Origin: Thiomicrorhabdus cannonii
GTDB lineage: Bacteria; Pseudomonadota; Gammaproteobacteria; Thiomicrospirales; Thiomicrospiraceae
DNA length: 64,000 bases
NCBI RefSeq assembly: GCF_013391695.1
Contig: NZ_JACBGH010000002.1
Location: 62,001-126,000, forward strand
Direction of reading: 5' to 3'
Shown: in pieces, positions 43,619 to 53,115 of the stretch
Layout of the letters: the number at the start of each line of letters is the position of its first letter
How positions within the stretch are numbered: position 1 is the stretch's first letter
Notes under the pieces: model-generated
Told to the model about the DNA's origin: nothing
Databases searched by the model: none
What the model saw: only the letters and a program-made list of their open reading frames with translations
Made by a program: the position numbers and the translations under genes

Positions 43619-44386
43619 ATGAAAGAGCCAATTATTGTCGTCGGCCTCGGTGAACTGGGCAGCGTTTTTGCCCGCGGCTTTCTGCGCAGCGGTCATCCGG
43701 TCGTGCCGGTGACGCGTGACATGGATATGCAATCGGTCGCCCAGACTTATCCCTCCCCTAAAGCGGTGTTGATTGCCGTGGCCGAAGCGGATATTCACGC
43801 GGTACTTGCTGCCTGCCCGCAAGCCTGGAAAGACAAGGTCATTTTGCTGCAAAACGAACTGCTGCCGCGCGATTGGCAAGCCGCTGGTTTTGCAGACCCG
43901 ACGGTCATCTCGGTCTGGTTCGAAAAGAAAAAAGGCATGGACAGCAAGGTGGTGCTGCCATCCCCTATTTACGGCCAACATGCACGCCTGGTGTTCGATG
44001 CACTGGCAAGTCTCGATATTCCCTGTTTCATCCTCGACAGTGCCGACGAATTGAATTACGAACTGGTCCGCAAGAACCTCTATATCCTCACCACCAATAT
44101 CGCCGGCCTGGAAGTGGGCGGCAACGTGGAAGCCTTGATGAACCGGCATAGTGCGGTCATGAACGCGGTGGCAAAAGACGTACTCAATATCCAGGACTGG
44201 CTAACCGGTATGGAGAACGACCGCGAGCGCTTGATGAACGGCTTGCATGAGGCCATTAACGGCGACCTGCAGCACGGCTGCATGGGGCGCTCCGCGCCGG
44301 CGCGCCTGAAGCGTGCGCTAGGTTTTGCCAACGAGGCCGGCCTGTCGGTTTCCAAATTGCGCGCCATTGCCGACGCCCACTTGTAA
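43619..44386 (+). CDS. NAD(P)-binding protein, ketopantoate-reductase-like
   Basis: A 255-residue protein beginning with a Rossmann motif IIVVGLGELGSVFARGFLRSGHPVVPVTRD. The helical second half (ELNYELVRKNLYILTTNIAGLEVGGNVEALMNRHSAVMNAVAKDVL) resembles the C-terminal domain of ketopantoate reductases, including Lys in VRKN. Overall length is shorter than PanE (about 300), so a different substrate is possible. The ATG at 43619 is chosen because the Rossmann strand starts there. Confidence 0.75.
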   Translation: MKEPIIVVGLGELGSVFARGFLRSGHPVVPVTRDMDMQSVAQTYPSPKAVLIAVAEADIHAVLAACPQAWKDKVILLQNELLPRDWQAAGFADPTVISVWFEKKKGMDSKVVLPSPIYGQHARLVFDALASLDIPCFILDSADELNYELVRKNLYILTTNIAGLEVGGNVEALMNRHSAVMNAVAKDVLNIQDWLTGMENDRERLMNGLHEAINGDLQHGCMGRSAPARLKRALGFANEAGLSVSKLRAIADAHL

Positions 44387-44406
44387 CGTGATCGCCGACC
44401 TAAACT

Positions 44407-44431
44407 AAAACCGCCAAATGGCGGTTTTTTT
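44407..44431 (+). terminator. Terminator after the NAD(P)-binding protein gene
   Basis: AAAACCGCC pairs with GGCGGTTTT around AAAT and ends in a T-run. Confidence 0.9.
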
Positions 44432-44460
44432 ATGAGCACTACTTATTTAATCCGGATAAT

Positions 44461-44493
44461 AAAAAACCCCACAGGGCGAACCATGCGGGGTTT
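44461..44493 (-). terminator. Terminator of the tRNA-Lys transcript
   Basis: On the minus strand AAACCCC and GGGGTTT enclose 19 bases, followed by T6. It lies eight bases after the last tRNA. Confidence 0.85.
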
Positions 44494-44500
44494 CTAAATA

Positions 44501-44576
44501 TGGTGGGTCGTGGGCGATTCGAACGCCCGACCAATTGATTAAAAGTCAACTGCTCTACCGGCTGAGCTAACGACCC
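44501..44576 (-). tRNA. tRNA-Lys (anticodon UUU), copy 2
   Basis: A 76-base tRNA with encoded CCA. The acceptor stem GGGTCGT pairs with ACGACCC, the D-loop is AGCTCAGCCGGTAGAGC, and the anticodon loop ACTTTTAAT gives UUU. GTTCGAATC is the T-loop. It is identical to the copy at 44667-44742. Confidence 0.96.
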
Positions 44577-44666
44577 ATATTGTAAGTTTTGCACGTTGTA
44601 AAAGCGTTAACTTAAGCGTGATGTTTAAGGTAACTCTATTACGTTTCCAAGCGTCCTGAGTAAGGA

Positions 44667-44742
44667 TGGTGGGTCGTGGGCGATTCGAACGCCCGACCAA
44701 TTGATTAAAAGTCAACTGCTCTACCGGCTGAGCTAACGACCC
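44667..44742 (-). tRNA. tRNA-Lys (anticodon UUU), copy 1
   Basis: Identical in sequence to the copy 90 bases downstream on the same strand, with CCA encoded. It is the promoter-proximal copy of the two-gene transcript. Confidence 0.96.
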
Positions 44743-44759
44743 CTCTTGGAATGGGGCGT

Positions 44760-44787
44760 ATTATACATCGCTGACCTAGCAGTGCAA
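44760..44787 (-). promoter_or_regulatory. Promoter of the tandem tRNA-Lys genes
   Basis: On the minus strand TTGCAC (44787-44782), 16 bases, TATAAT (44765-44760), with the first tRNA base 18 bases after the -10 box. Confidence 0.75.
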
Positions 44788-44936
44788 GCGTTTTTTGTGT
44801 TTTTTAGCGTTTTTTTGCGCCACTTATTGCACGTTGTCATCGGCCACCCAAACCGCCGCAAAACAAGCGATTGTTTTTATTACTGTTTAGCGCAAAGACG
44901 GGCAACCGCGTGCCAATCAACGCGATTCAAACAGAT

Positions 44937-45641
44937 TCACACTTGATAACGCGTGGGGTCACTCAAGCCGGCATCCGCAAAGCCCTGCTTGCGCAAACGG
45001 CAGGAGTCGCACACGCCGCAGGCGCGTCCTTCAGAGTCGGCCTGATAACAGGAAACCGTCAAACTGTAATCCACCCCGAGGCGCGAACCGGTCTGGATAA
45101 TCTCAGCCTTGGTCATCGCAATCAATGGCGTACGGATATGCAGATGCTGCCCTTCCACCCCTACTTTGGTGGCCAGATTGGCCATTTTCTCAAAGGCTTC
45201 GATAAATTCCGGACGGCAGTCGGGATAGCCTGAGTAATCCACGGCATTAACACCGATAAAGATATCGTTGGCGCCCAGCACCTCTGCCAACGCCAAGGCA
45301 TACGACAAAAACACGGTATTGCGCGCCGGCACATAGGTCACCGGAATCTGGTTCTTATCCACGCCGTCCACCGGCACGGCAATCGAACTGTCGGTCAACG
45401 CCGAGCCGCCGATCTGGCTCATGTCCACCTGCACCACACGATGGCTGGCCGCGCCTTGCTGCTTCGCCAAGGCGGCCGCAAAATCCAGCTCGGCACGGTG
45501 GCGCTGACCGTAATCGAAGCTGATGGTGTGGCACTCGTAGCCTTCGCTTTTGGCAATGGCCAATACGGTGGCGGAATCCAAACCGCCGGAAAGTAAGATA
45601 ACCGCTTTTTTAGATGCGTTTACGTGCATTACTTGTTTCAC
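44937..45641 (-). CDS. queC: 7-cyano-7-deazaguanine synthase QueC
   Basis: A 234-residue enzyme of queuosine synthesis converting carboxydeazaguanine to preQ0. The ATP loop is [38 protein letters not shown] is the second signature, and the zinc cluster cysteines are in [21 protein letters not shown]. The usual start lies at [12 protein letters not shown], five residues into the frame. It follows cpoB by seven bases and closes the tol-pal operon. Confidence 0.95.
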   Translation of the reverse strand: MKQVMHVNASKKAVILLSGGLDSATVLAIAKSEGYECHTISFDYGQRHRAELDFAAALAKQQGAASHRVVQVDMSQIGGSALTDSSIAVPVDGVDKNQIPVTYVPARNTVFLSYALALAEVLGANDIFIGVNAVDYSGYPDCRPEFIEAFEKMANLATKVGVEGQHLHIRTPLIAMTKAEIIQTGSRLGVDYSLTVSCYQADSEGRACGVCDSCRLRKQGFADAGLSDPTRYQV

Positions 45642-45648
45642 TTATTCG

Positions 45649-46470
45649 TTATTGATTACCAAGACGCTTTTGCGCGCTTTGTGCGGCACGCGTTTCCGGA
45701 TAGGCTTCCACCACCTTACGGTAGCGTGCTTGCGCTTCTGCCGTTTTCTGCATATTTTGCAGACTGTCGGCGGCACGCAACATGGCGTCCGGCGCTTTGG
45801 CAGAATCAGGATACTGCTCCAGCACACGCTCAAACGCCTGCAAGGCCTTTTGATTGTCTTTGCGGATCAGATACCCCTCGCCCGCCCAGTAACTGGCATT
45901 ACTCGCCAAAGAGCTGTCCGGGTATTTTTCAACAAAGCCTTCAAAGGCGGCAATCGACTCTTCATATTTCGCCGCACGCATCAGTGCGAAAGCGTTCTGG
46001 TAAAGGGTATTTTCCTCGGCGGTCGCCGCACGGGTTTTGATGACTTTGGAAACCGGCGGCGCAGCTTGTGCAGTCGGTTGCGTTGCAGCCGATGCCGCCG
46101 GCGTGGCGACTAGCGGACTGGCCACAGCCGGTAGCCCTGCTTGCGGTGCCGGTGCGGCCTGCTGAGTTTTGGTTTGTTGCTCCAATACACTGATACGCTG
46201 ATCGGTTTCGGTATAACGCTCGCCGGCCTGCTGGATAAAACGCTGCTGGTCACGCTGTAGCCGATCCATCTTGTCCTGCAGCTCCTGAATCTGGCGCTGC
46301 TGCTGTTCAAGACGCTGCGTGAGCTGCAACAATACCGGATTGTCCGCCATGCGTTCCAAACGCTGCAAGCGCTCTTCAATCGAACCCTGCGGTGCCGCCT
46401 GCGCCGCCTGAAGCGTCAGATTTGCCGCCAAAGCCGCAAGCATCGCCCATTTAAGTGGTGTGTTTTTCAT
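45649..46470 (-). CDS. cpoB: Cell division coordinator CpoB (Tol-Pal associated)
   Basis: A 273-residue periplasmic protein that links Tol-Pal to peptidoglycan synthesis at the septum. A signal peptide (MKNTPLKWAMLAALAANLTLQAAQA) precedes the trimerising coiled coil (SIEERLQRLERMADNP to ISVLEQQTK), then an Ala/Pro linker, then TPR repeats (ENTLYQNAFALMRAAKYEESIAAFEGFVEKYPDS and following). The ATG at 46470 is chosen because the signal begins there and AGGA precedes it. Confidence 0.92.
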   Translation of the reverse strand: MKNTPLKWAMLAALAANLTLQAAQAAPQGSIEERLQRLERMADNPVLLQLTQRLEQQQRQIQELQDKMDRLQRDQQRFIQQAGERYTETDQRISVLEQQTKTQQAAPAPQAGLPAVASPLVATPAASAATQPTAQAAPPVSKVIKTRAATAEENTLYQNAFALMRAAKYEESIAAFEGFVEKYPDSSLASNASYWAGEGYLIRKDNQKALQAFERVLEQYPDSAKAPDAMLRAADSLQNMQKTAEAQARYRKVVEAYPETRAAQSAQKRLGNQ

Positions 46471-46499
46471 GTTCGCATTCCTGATGGTAGCGTTGGACA

Positions 46500-47093
46500 T
46501 TAGTGGATTTTAATTTCCACGCGACGGTTCAAGGTCCAGGCCTCTTCAGTGTGTTCCAGTGCGGCCGGTTGCTCTTCACCAAAACTGATCACTTCAATGC
46601 GCTTCTCATTGACGCCAAACAGCATCATCACCTGCGCCACCGCCTTGGCGCGCTTCTCGGCCAGTGCCAGGTTGTATTCCGGACTACCGCGTTCGTCGGT
46701 ATGCCCTTCCAATTTCACCGTTTTGTCCGGATTGTCCATCAACACCTGGGCATAATGCTTGACCAACGCCGTGTTCTCTTCGCTCAAAATCGATTGGTCA
46801 AAACCGAAATAGACAACCGGCTGATAAGTCATCACGCCTTGTGCATCCTGCCCCAAAGCACTGCCGTCCGCCACACCATTGCCGATTTCGATGCCGTGGA
46901 TTTCCACGCCCAAATCGACATCTTCACCCGGTCTTGCACCTGTTCCCTGGCCATCCATCTGCTGTTCCAGCGGTTGCAAATCGGTATCACTGCCGCCTTC
47001 AGCGCCGCCACCCGGCGTGCTACAGGCGCTTAAAGTTGTCAAAGCGGCCATCATCGCCGCCAGCAGAAATGTTTTTTTCAACGATGTTGTCAT
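46500..47093 (-). CDS. pal: Peptidoglycan-associated lipoprotein Pal
   Basis: A 197-residue outer-membrane lipoprotein. The signal ends in LSAC with Cys24. After a flexible acidic linker comes the OmpA-like peptidoglycan-binding domain: VYFGFDQSILS, then KLEGHTDERGSPEYNLALAEKRAKAV, in which Asp and Arg bind diaminopimelate. It anchors the outer membrane to the wall and binds TolB. The order tolB-pal-cpoB is conserved. Confidence 0.95.
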   Translation of the reverse strand: MTTSLKKTFLLAAMMAALTTLSACSTPGGGAEGGSDTDLQPLEQQMDGQGTGARPGEDVDLGVEIHGIEIGNGVADGSALGQDAQGVMTYQPVVYFGFDQSILSEENTALVKHYAQVLMDNPDKTVKLEGHTDERGSPEYNLALAEKRAKAVAQVMMLFGVNEKRIEVISFGEEQPAALEHTEEAWTLNRRVEIKIH

Positions 47094-47162
47094 GCGTTAT
47101 TCCCTAATTCTTTAATAAATTTGCAGCAACTGCTCTGATAATTTGTTTTCACACGGTAACAC

Positions 47163-48494
47163 TTAACGGTTCAGGAAAGGCCCCCACGCCGGCTCGCGCA
47201 CCTGACCGTCCTGCACGCTCAGAACCTGCGAGGTTTTGCCGTCCGGCGATACAATCGCCAGTTTGCCTTTGTCATTCTGGTTCATGGCATACAGGATCAT
47301 CTCGCCGTTGGGCGAAAAGGTCGGCGACTCGTCGAGGAACGTATGCGTCAGCACATTGAACTGCGAGGTCTGCAGATCCTGCAACCCAATGTTGAAACCG
47401 CCTTGCCCGTGCACCACGGCAATATAACGGCCATCTGGCGAGACTTCCGGATTGGCGTTGTAACGCCCCTCATAGGTGATGCGTTTGATCTCGCCGGTTT
47501 CCAGTAACACCTGGAAGACTTGCGGCTGGCCGCGGCGGTCGGAGTTGAAATAGATGGAGCGCCCGTCCGGCGCCCAGGCCGCTTCGGTTTCGATCGACCA
47601 GTCGCGGGTCACGCGTTTCAGGGCGCGCGTCTGCAAGTCCATCACATAAATGTCGGCGCTGCCGTCTTTGGAAAGCGTCATCGCCATTTTCTGACCGTCC
47701 GGTGACCAGGCAGGCGCCCCGTTGATGCCGGTGAAGCTCGCCAGGGTTTCACGGTACTTGCCGTCCAGACTCTGCACAATAATGTACGAGCGCCCCTTTT
47801 CAAAGGAGACATAGGCGAGCTTTTTGCCGTCCGGCGACCAGGAAGGCGACATGATCGGCTTGGGCGAGCGCAGAATCGGCTGCGGGTTGTAACCGTCGGC
47901 ATCCGCCACTTCCAACGTATAGCGGCGTTTGCCGTTTTCGTTCTTCAAGGTCACATAGGCGATCTGCGTATTGAAGGCGCCACGTACGCCGGTCAGCTCT
48001 TCATATATCAGATCACTGATCAAGTGGCCGATCTGGCGCAGTTGTCTACCGGGAATGTTGCTCCAGCGCTTGCCGAACACCTGCTGTTTGCGCAGCACGT
48101 CCATAAAACGCACCTCGATCTGGTAGCGGTCGTTGCCCATATCAACCACCTTGCCGATCAGCATATTGTCGATATCCAACGGACGCCACTGCGCAAAATC
48201 GACCTCTTCGGCCAGACTCGGCTGCGCCGGCAAACTGCCCACAGGCAGCGGTTTGAACTTGCCGCTGCGGCGCAGGTCGTCGCGCACGATCTGCGCGATA
48301 TTTTCCGGCATAGCGGCACTATTGGACGCAAACGGCACAATCGCAATCGGCAGGGCGTTTTCGTAGCTTTCGTTAATTTCGATGGTCAGGCGCGCCTGCG
48401 CCTGGGTCGGCAGCATAATGCCGAACATTCCCGCCAGACCGGCGGTGAGCATGATACTTTTGAACAGGCCGGGTTTAGCCTTCAACAATTGCAT
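47163..48494 (-). CDS. tolB: Tol-Pal system protein TolB
   Basis: A 443-residue periplasmic protein with a signal peptide, the N-terminal domain (ARLTIEINESYENALPIAIVPF) and a six-bladed beta-propeller whose blades repeat SPSWSPDGKKLAYVS, APAWSPDGQKMAM, EAAWAPDGRSIYF and PTFSPNGEMILY. It carries signals between TolA and Pal. The start at 48494 follows a weak ribosome site. A full 12-mer copy (48463-48474) lies in the signal-peptide codons and encodes KPGLFK. Confidence 0.94.
   Translation of the reverse strand: MQLLKAKPGLFKSIMLTAGLAGMFGIMLPTQAQARLTIEINESYENALPIAIVPFASNSAAMPENIAQIVRDDLRRSGKFKPLPVGSLPAQPSLAEEVDFAQWRPLDIDNMLIGKVVDMGNDRYQIEVRFMDVLRKQQVFGKRWSNIPGRQLRQIGHLISDLIYEELTGVRGAFNTQIAYVTLKNENGKRRYTLEVADADGYNPQPILRSPKPIMSPSWSPDGKKLAYVSFEKGRSYIIVQSLDGKYRETLASFTGINGAPAWSPDGQKMAMTLSKDGSADIYVMDLQTRALKRVTRDWSIETEAAWAPDGRSIYFNSDRRGQPQVFQVLLETGEIKRITYEGRYNANPEVSPDGRYIAVVHGQGGFNIGLQDLQTSQFNVLTHTFLDESPTFSPNGEMILYAMNQNDKGKLAIVSPDGKTSQVLSVQDGQVREPAWGPFLNR
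48463..48474 (+). repeat. DUS-like 12-mer inside the tolB signal-peptide codons
   Basis: An exact copy, antisense to tolB. The flank is ACTTTTG instead of AAAACTC. Confidence 0.8.
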
Positions 48495-48596
48495 GGTGAT
48501 AAAACCTTTGGTTGATTTTGTAAATGTCACTCTACTCAAACTTTGCCATAGGCTCAAGCGGCTCTCGCATAACCGAAAGCCATCTCAAGCCTCCCG

Positions 48597-49634
48597 TCAG
48601 GGTTTGAAGACAAACTTGATATTTCGCTCAAACAGTTCCGGTACCGGCGGTTCAGGCAGCGGCTCGGAGCGGTAAACCGCTTTCTGGGCCGCCTCCTTGA
48701 ACTGGTCGTTGGCAAACTGGTTGCAGTTGAGCACCTTGACGCTGGTGACACGTCCGCCCGGCGACTGGGTGATGTCCAGTTCACACTGCGCCTGCTCGGA
48801 AATGCGCGCCGGGGTACGCCAGTTATCCTTGACCTTGGCGGCAATCGCCGACACATAAGTTTCTTTCAGCGACTGCAGCTGCTGACGTTTTTGCGCTTCG
48901 CGGCGCTGTGACTCTTCGGCAGCCAGTTGGCGTTGCAGATCGGCTTTCTGCTGCGCCTGCTCCTTTTCGAGCATGGCCTGCAAGGTCGCTTCCTGCAACT
49001 GCTGCTTCTCGACCGCTTTACGCGCTATCTCGGCTTCCAGCGCTTTTTTCTTCTCTTCTTCCTGCTTGCGCTGCGCTTCCGCCTTGGCAATCAGTTCTTT
49101 GGCCTGCTGTTGCTTCTGCTCGGCCAACTGCGCTTCCTTGCGCGCTTTTTCGGCTTTGGCTTTTTCCGCTTCGGCACGTTTTTTCTCGGCCTCTACACGC
49201 TGCTTCTCAATATCTGCCAAACGCTTGGCTTCTTCCGCCTTGCGTTTTTCGGCCTCGGCTTTGCGCTGCTGCTGTTGCGCCTGTTGCTTGGCCTCTTCGG
49301 CTTTTTTACGCTCGAGTTCCTGCTGACGCTTAAGCTCGGCCAATCTGACTCTTTCTTTCTCGGATTGTGCCTGAAGTTGCTTCTGCTCGGCCTTTTTGGC
49401 TTCCTCTTCGGCCTTGATCATCGCCAATTTCTGCTGCACCGCAGACGCGTCCACCGTAAAGGTCTGCATCGGCTCGATGGTTTTAACCTCTTTAACGGGG
49501 TCTGAATGGCCGCCACTCAAATGAATCACCTGCGATGGGGTCTGCCACTGCCAAGCCACGGCCACCACGACCACCAGATGCAATACCACCGCCAACAGCA
49601 CCGCCAGCGGATGTCTGACAATAAACGCTATCAT
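48597..49634 (-). CDS. tolA: Tol-Pal system protein TolA
   Basis: A 345-residue inner-membrane protein spanning the periplasm. One membrane helix lies at about 8-28 (HPLAVLLAVVLHLVVVVAVAW). A long Lys/Ala/Glu coiled coil covers about 65-245, and a compact C-terminal domain (TYVSAIAAKVKDNWRTPARI, CELDITQSPGGRVTSVKVL, FKEAAQKAVYRSEPLPEPPVPELF) binds TolB and phage or colicin proteins. The coiled coil is of normal length. Confidence 0.93.
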   Translation of the reverse strand: MIAFIVRHPLAVLLAVVLHLVVVVAVAWQWQTPSQVIHLSGGHSDPVKEVKTIEPMQTFTVDASAVQQKLAMIKAEEEAKKAEQKQLQAQSEKERVRLAELKRQQELERKKAEEAKQQAQQQQRKAEAEKRKAEEAKRLADIEKQRVEAEKKRAEAEKAKAEKARKEAQLAEQKQQQAKELIAKAEAQRKQEEEKKKALEAEIARKAVEKQQLQEATLQAMLEKEQAQQKADLQRQLAAEESQRREAQKRQQLQSLKETYVSAIAAKVKDNWRTPARISEQAQCELDITQSPGGRVTSVKVLNCNQFANDQFKEAAQKAVYRSEPLPEPPVPELFERNIKFVFKP

Positions 49635-49635
49635 C

Positions 49636-50109
49636 CTACTGCCCCTCCGCTTCCGGTTCGGTCATCAAAGAGACGTTCTCCACTCCGTTGACCTTCAGCA
49701 CGGTAAACAGATGCACCACCTTGCCATAAGGTGCAGCTCGGTCCCCCTGAATATAGATGGGCTGAGCTGCGTTCAACTGGGCGCGCGCCACCACTTCGGC
49801 CACCAAGTCGGCCAGCTCCTTGCTGCTCAACACCCGCTCCGGTTGTGCCGAGGTGGTATAAGCCCCCTCTTCGGTCACGGTAATCACAAACGGCACTGAC
49901 TCGTCGGCAACCGATTTGGCTTTGGACTGCTGCTTGACCTCCGGCGTCTGCGGCAACTGCACCGTAACTGCCTGCTGCACAATCGGCGCGGTCACCATGA
50001 AAATAATCAACAATACCAGGGTCACGTCGATATAGGGCACGACATTGATCTCCGCCATCAGACGTTTTTTATGTCGCTGGCTTCTGAATCCGCTGTTCAT
50101 CATCTGCAT
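49636..50109 (-). CDS. tolR: Tol-Pal system protein TolR
   Basis: A 157-residue ExbD-like inner-membrane protein that uses the proton gradient with TolQ. The membrane helix carries the essential Asp in VVPYIDVTLVLLIIFMV. The periplasmic domain follows (YIQGDRAAPYGKVVHLFTVLKVNGVENVSLMTEP). The first ATG overlaps the tolQ stop (TGATG); an ATG at 50103 has a better-placed AAGG and may be the real start. Confidence 0.93.
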   Translation of the reverse strand: MQMMNSGFRSQRHKKRLMAEINVVPYIDVTLVLLIIFMVTAPIVQQAVTVQLPQTPEVKQQSKAKSVADESVPFVITVTEEGAYTTSAQPERVLSSKELADLVAEVVARAQLNAAQPIYIQGDRAAPYGKVVHLFTVLKVNGVENVSLMTEPEAEGQ

Positions 50110-50831
50110 CAACCTTGGTTTGACTGACCGTTAATAGGATTATTTTGTTCAAGCGCATGCGCCTGACGCTGCAGAATCGTCAGAAAACCTTCGGCAAAAT
50201 TTTCATATTCACTCAAAAGGCGTTCGACACGGGTGCTCAGACGGTTATAGGCAATGACCGCCGGAATCGCCGCAAACAGGCCGATGGCGGTTGCAATCAG
50301 CGCTTCGGAGATACCCGGCGCCACGGCCGCCAAGGTGGCGTTTTGCACATTGCCGAGCGATTGAAAGGCGTGCATGACCCCCCAGACCGTGCCGAACAGA
50401 CCGATATAGGGCGCGGAGGAACCGACCGTTGCCAACAACGACAAACGGTTTTCGAGGTGATCGGCATTTTTGGAAAAGGTAATTTTCATGGCGCGCTGCG
50501 CACCGGCAATCAGGTCGGACGAGTTGGAAACTCCCTGTTTTTTAAGACGCACAAACTCGCGGAAACCGGCCTCGAAAATCGCCGCCATGCCCGACTGAGG
50601 CAGACCGCCCTGCGCCGCTTGCTGGGTCATCTGATTAAACAGCCCCGTCAATTCGGGCGTCTGCCAGAAGACCTGCTCGAATTGCTGCGCCTGTTTGGTC
50701 GCCTGGGTCACTTGATAGGATTTGGCTAGCGCCACCGCCCAGGCTGCAATCGACATTAACGCCAAAATCACCATCACCGCCTGCACCACCGGACTGGCCA
50801 TCAAAATCAAATCCATCAATTCCGTATTCAT
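50109..50831 (-). CDS. tolQ: Tol-Pal system protein TolQ
   Basis: A 240-residue ExbB/MotA-type proton channel subunit with three membrane helices: the first near 14-36 (VVQAVMVILALMSIAAWAVALAKS), then a cytoplasmic loop, then YIGLFGTVWGVMHAF and APGISEALIATAIGLFAAIPAVIAYN. It normally follows ybgC; here it follows ruvB by 60 bases, and no thioesterase gene is present. Confidence 0.94.
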   Translation of the reverse strand: MNTELMDLILMASPVVQAVMVILALMSIAAWAVALAKSYQVTQATKQAQQFEQVFWQTPELTGLFNQMTQQAAQGGLPQSGMAAIFEAGFREFVRLKKQGVSNSSDLIAGAQRAMKITFSKNADHLENRLSLLATVGSSAPYIGLFGTVWGVMHAFQSLGNVQNATLAAVAPGISEALIATAIGLFAAIPAVIAYNRLSTRVERLLSEYENFAEGFLTILQRQAHALEQNNPINGQSNQG

Positions 50832-50891
50832 GTTTCCCCCACGTTAATGTCACTGTCGTTTTAAAGCATGCTGCAGGCGGTGATGCCCGCG

Positions 50892-51902
50892 CTAATCGTC
50901 CTGCGGATAAAGGCGGCCGAGGTGCTCATAGGCTCGGCGGCTCGCCATGCGTCCGCGCGGACTGCGAATCAAAAAACCCTGTTGCACCAGAAATGGCTCG
51001 ATGACGTCTTCAATCGTGCCGCGCTCTTCGCCCAACGCAGTGGCCAGACTGTCGATGCCGACCGGGCCGCCGTCGAACTTGTCGATCAGGGTTTGCAGAT
51101 AGCGGCTATCCATTTTGTCCAGGCCCAGCGGATCAACCTCCAGCAGATTCAACGCCAAATCGGCAATCTCGGCGGTGATGATGCCGTCGCCGCGCACCTG
51201 GGCGTAATCGCGCACACGACGCAGCAGGCGGTTGGCAATGCGCGGCGTGCCGCGCGAACGGCGGGCAATCTCCATCGCACCGCTTACCTCGGCGTGCATC
51301 CCCAAAATATTGGACGAACGCGCCACAATCTGCATCAACTCCTCGTCGGAGTAGAATTCCAACCGCTGCACCAGACCGAAACGGTCACGCAACGGCGAAG
51401 TCAACAGGCCGGCTCGCGTGGTCGCGCCCACCAGCGTAAACGGCGGAAGGTCGATTTTAACGCTCTGCGCCGCCGGGCCGTCGCCAATCATAATATCCAG
51501 CTGGAAATCCTCCATTGCCGGATAAAGCACCTCTTCGACAATCGGACTCAAACGGTGAATCTCGTCAACGAACAATACGTCATGCGGTTCCAGACGCGTC
51601 AGAATCGCCGCCAGATCGCCGGGCTTCTCCAAAACCGGACCGGAGGTCTGGCGCAAGGTCACGCCCATCTCCTGGGCGATAATGTTCGACAATGTGGTTT
51701 TCCCCAACCCCGGCGGCCCGTAAAGCAACACATGGTCAAGCTGTTCGTTGCGCATTTTGGCGGCGTCCATCGACAGCTGCAGCTGCTCGCGCACCGCTTT
51801 CTGGCCGATATACTCGTGAATCTGCGTCGGCCGCACCGACGGCTGGGCATAGATGTCGTCGGTGGATTCCTGCGAACCAATAATGCGATCGGTTTCAATC
51901 AT
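50892..51902 (-). CDS. ruvB: Holliday junction helicase subunit RuvB
   Basis: A 336-residue AAA+ motor that drives branch migration with RuvA. Walker A is [13 protein letters not shown], Walker [10 protein letters not shown], sensor 1 [11 protein letters not shown], and the winged helix is [34 protein letters not shown]. It abuts ruvA without a gap. A partial 12-mer match (TCAACAGGCCGGC near 51401) is broken at its end. Confidence 0.97.
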   Translation of the reverse strand: MIETDRIIGSQESTDDIYAQPSVRPTQIHEYIGQKAVREQLQLSMDAAKMRNEQLDHVLLYGPPGLGKTTLSNIIAQEMGVTLRQTSGPVLEKPGDLAAILTRLEPHDVLFVDEIHRLSPIVEEVLYPAMEDFQLDIMIGDGPAAQSVKIDLPPFTLVGATTRAGLLTSPLRDRFGLVQRLEFYSDEELMQIVARSSNILGMHAEVSGAMEIARRSRGTPRIANRLLRRVRDYAQVRGDGIITAEIADLALNLLEVDPLGLDKMDSRYLQTLIDKFDGGPVGIDSLATALGEERGTIEDVIEPFLVQQGFLIRSPRGRMASRRAYEHLGRLYPQDD

Positions 51903-52532
51903 TTAGATTTTGACTCCCTGCAGGGCACGCTTGATGACCTCTTCCAGCGACAACGACTCGTCAAACACACTTTGCACCATTTTTTCCGCTTGCGGGGTTT
52001 TGTAACCCAATGCCACCAACGCATCGCACGCCGACTGCTGCACACTGTTGAAAGACGGAACGGCCGCCGGAGGCGTAAACAGATCACCGCTGCCGGTCGA
52101 TTGGTAACGTATCAACCCGGCATCCACCACCGCTTTCAAACGGTCGCGCATCTCGATCAACAGACGCTCCGCCGTTTTCTTGCCGACACCGGGAATGCGC
52201 GTCAGCGCGGTGATGTCGTCGCGTTCCACCGCCGTGCAGAACTCGTTGACCGACATGGCCGACAAAATCCCCAGCGCCATTTTGGCCCCCACGCCGTTGA
52301 CCTTCAGCAGCGTTTTGAACAACACGCGCTCGGATTCGGTGGCAAAGCCAAACAGCAGCATGGCGTCTTCGCGCACATGCATATGGGTCAAAATGGTAAC
52401 AGGCTCGTCACTCTTTTCAAGCTGATAGAAGGTCGACATCGGCGCTTCCACCTCATAGCCTACCCCGTTGACGTCAATCACCAACAGCGGCGGTTGTTTT
52501 TGCGCCAGTTTACCCCTTAGAAATCCGATCAT
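51903..52532 (-). CDS. ruvA: Holliday junction binding subunit RuvA
   Basis: A 209-residue protein. Domain I is an OB fold ([28 protein letters not shown]), domain II has two helix-hairpin-helix motifs ([35 protein letters not shown]), and domain III ([23 protein letters not shown]) contacts RuvB. The order ruvC-ruvA-ruvB is the common one. Confidence 0.96.
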   Translation of the reverse strand: MIGFLRGKLAQKQPPLLVIDVNGVGYEVEAPMSTFYQLEKSDEPVTILTHMHVREDAMLLFGFATESERVLFKTLLKVNGVGAKMALGILSAMSVNEFCTAVERDDITALTRIPGVGKKTAERLLIEMRDRLKAVVDAGLIRYQSTGSGDLFTPPAAVPSFNSVQQSACDALVALGYKTPQAEKMVQSVFDESLSLEEVIKRALQGVKI

Positions 52533-52558
52533 GCTTTAGCCAGCGTCCTTCATTAAAT

Positions 52559-53107
52559 TTAGAATTTAGTGCCGCGGGAGAGCGTTTCCGCATCCAATCC
52601 CAGCGTCATATAACGGTCATGACACAAGGCGCACGCCAAGGCATCGGCCGCGTCCTCCTGCGGGGCATCGGTCAGTTTCAACAGATTCTGCACCATATAC
52701 TGCACCTGCGTTTTACCGGCGTGCCCCTTGCCCACCACCGTGCTTTTGATCTGTGTGGGCGTGTACTCCATAATCGGCACATTCTTGATGGCCGCCGCAC
52801 ACAGAATCACGCCGCGCGCCTGCCCGAGCTTGATGGCCGAGTTGGGGTTTTTATACACAAACACCTTCTCGATCGCCATCACATTCGGCTGATACTGGTC
52901 GATAATCTGGCAGACCGATTCAAAGATGACTTTCAGCCGCTCCGCTCCGCTCAACTTCTCGACGCGGATCACGCCGCTGACCAGATAATTGGGGTGATAA
53001 CGCCCCGATTCGATCACCCCGAATCCGGTTTTGCGCGACCCGGGGTCGATTCCCAGCACGCGTTTGATGTTTTTAGGCGGCGTAATCAGAGCCAAAAGCG
53101 ACCTCAA
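52559..53107 (-). CDS. ruvC: Holliday junction resolvase RuvC
   Basis: A 182-residue nuclease. Catalytic acids are visible in VLGIDPGSRKTGFG, VMAIEKVFVYKNP and APQEDAADALACALCH. The frame opens with a TTG at 53107, giving about 16 residues more than most RuvC proteins; a GTG at 53059 would give the usual start. One arm of an inverted 12-mer pair lies just upstream of this start region. Confidence 0.92.
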   Translation of the reverse strand: MRSLLALITPPKNIKRVLGIDPGSRKTGFGVIESGRYHPNYLVSGVIRVEKLSGAERLKVIFESVCQIIDQYQPNVMAIEKVFVYKNPNSAIKLGQARGVILCAAAIKNVPIMEYTPTQIKSTVVGKGHAGKTQVQYMVQNLLKLTDAPQEDAADALACALCHDRYMTLGLDAETLSRGTKF

Positions 53108-53115
53108 AAATTCTC

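Noticed and set aside
51399-51412. Partial 12-mer matches in ruvB, hrpA, tolQ, nadA and the glycosyltransferase gene
   Set aside because: They match only 8 to 10 bases, fit ordinary codons for the proteins and lack the A-rich flank, so I did not count them as copies.
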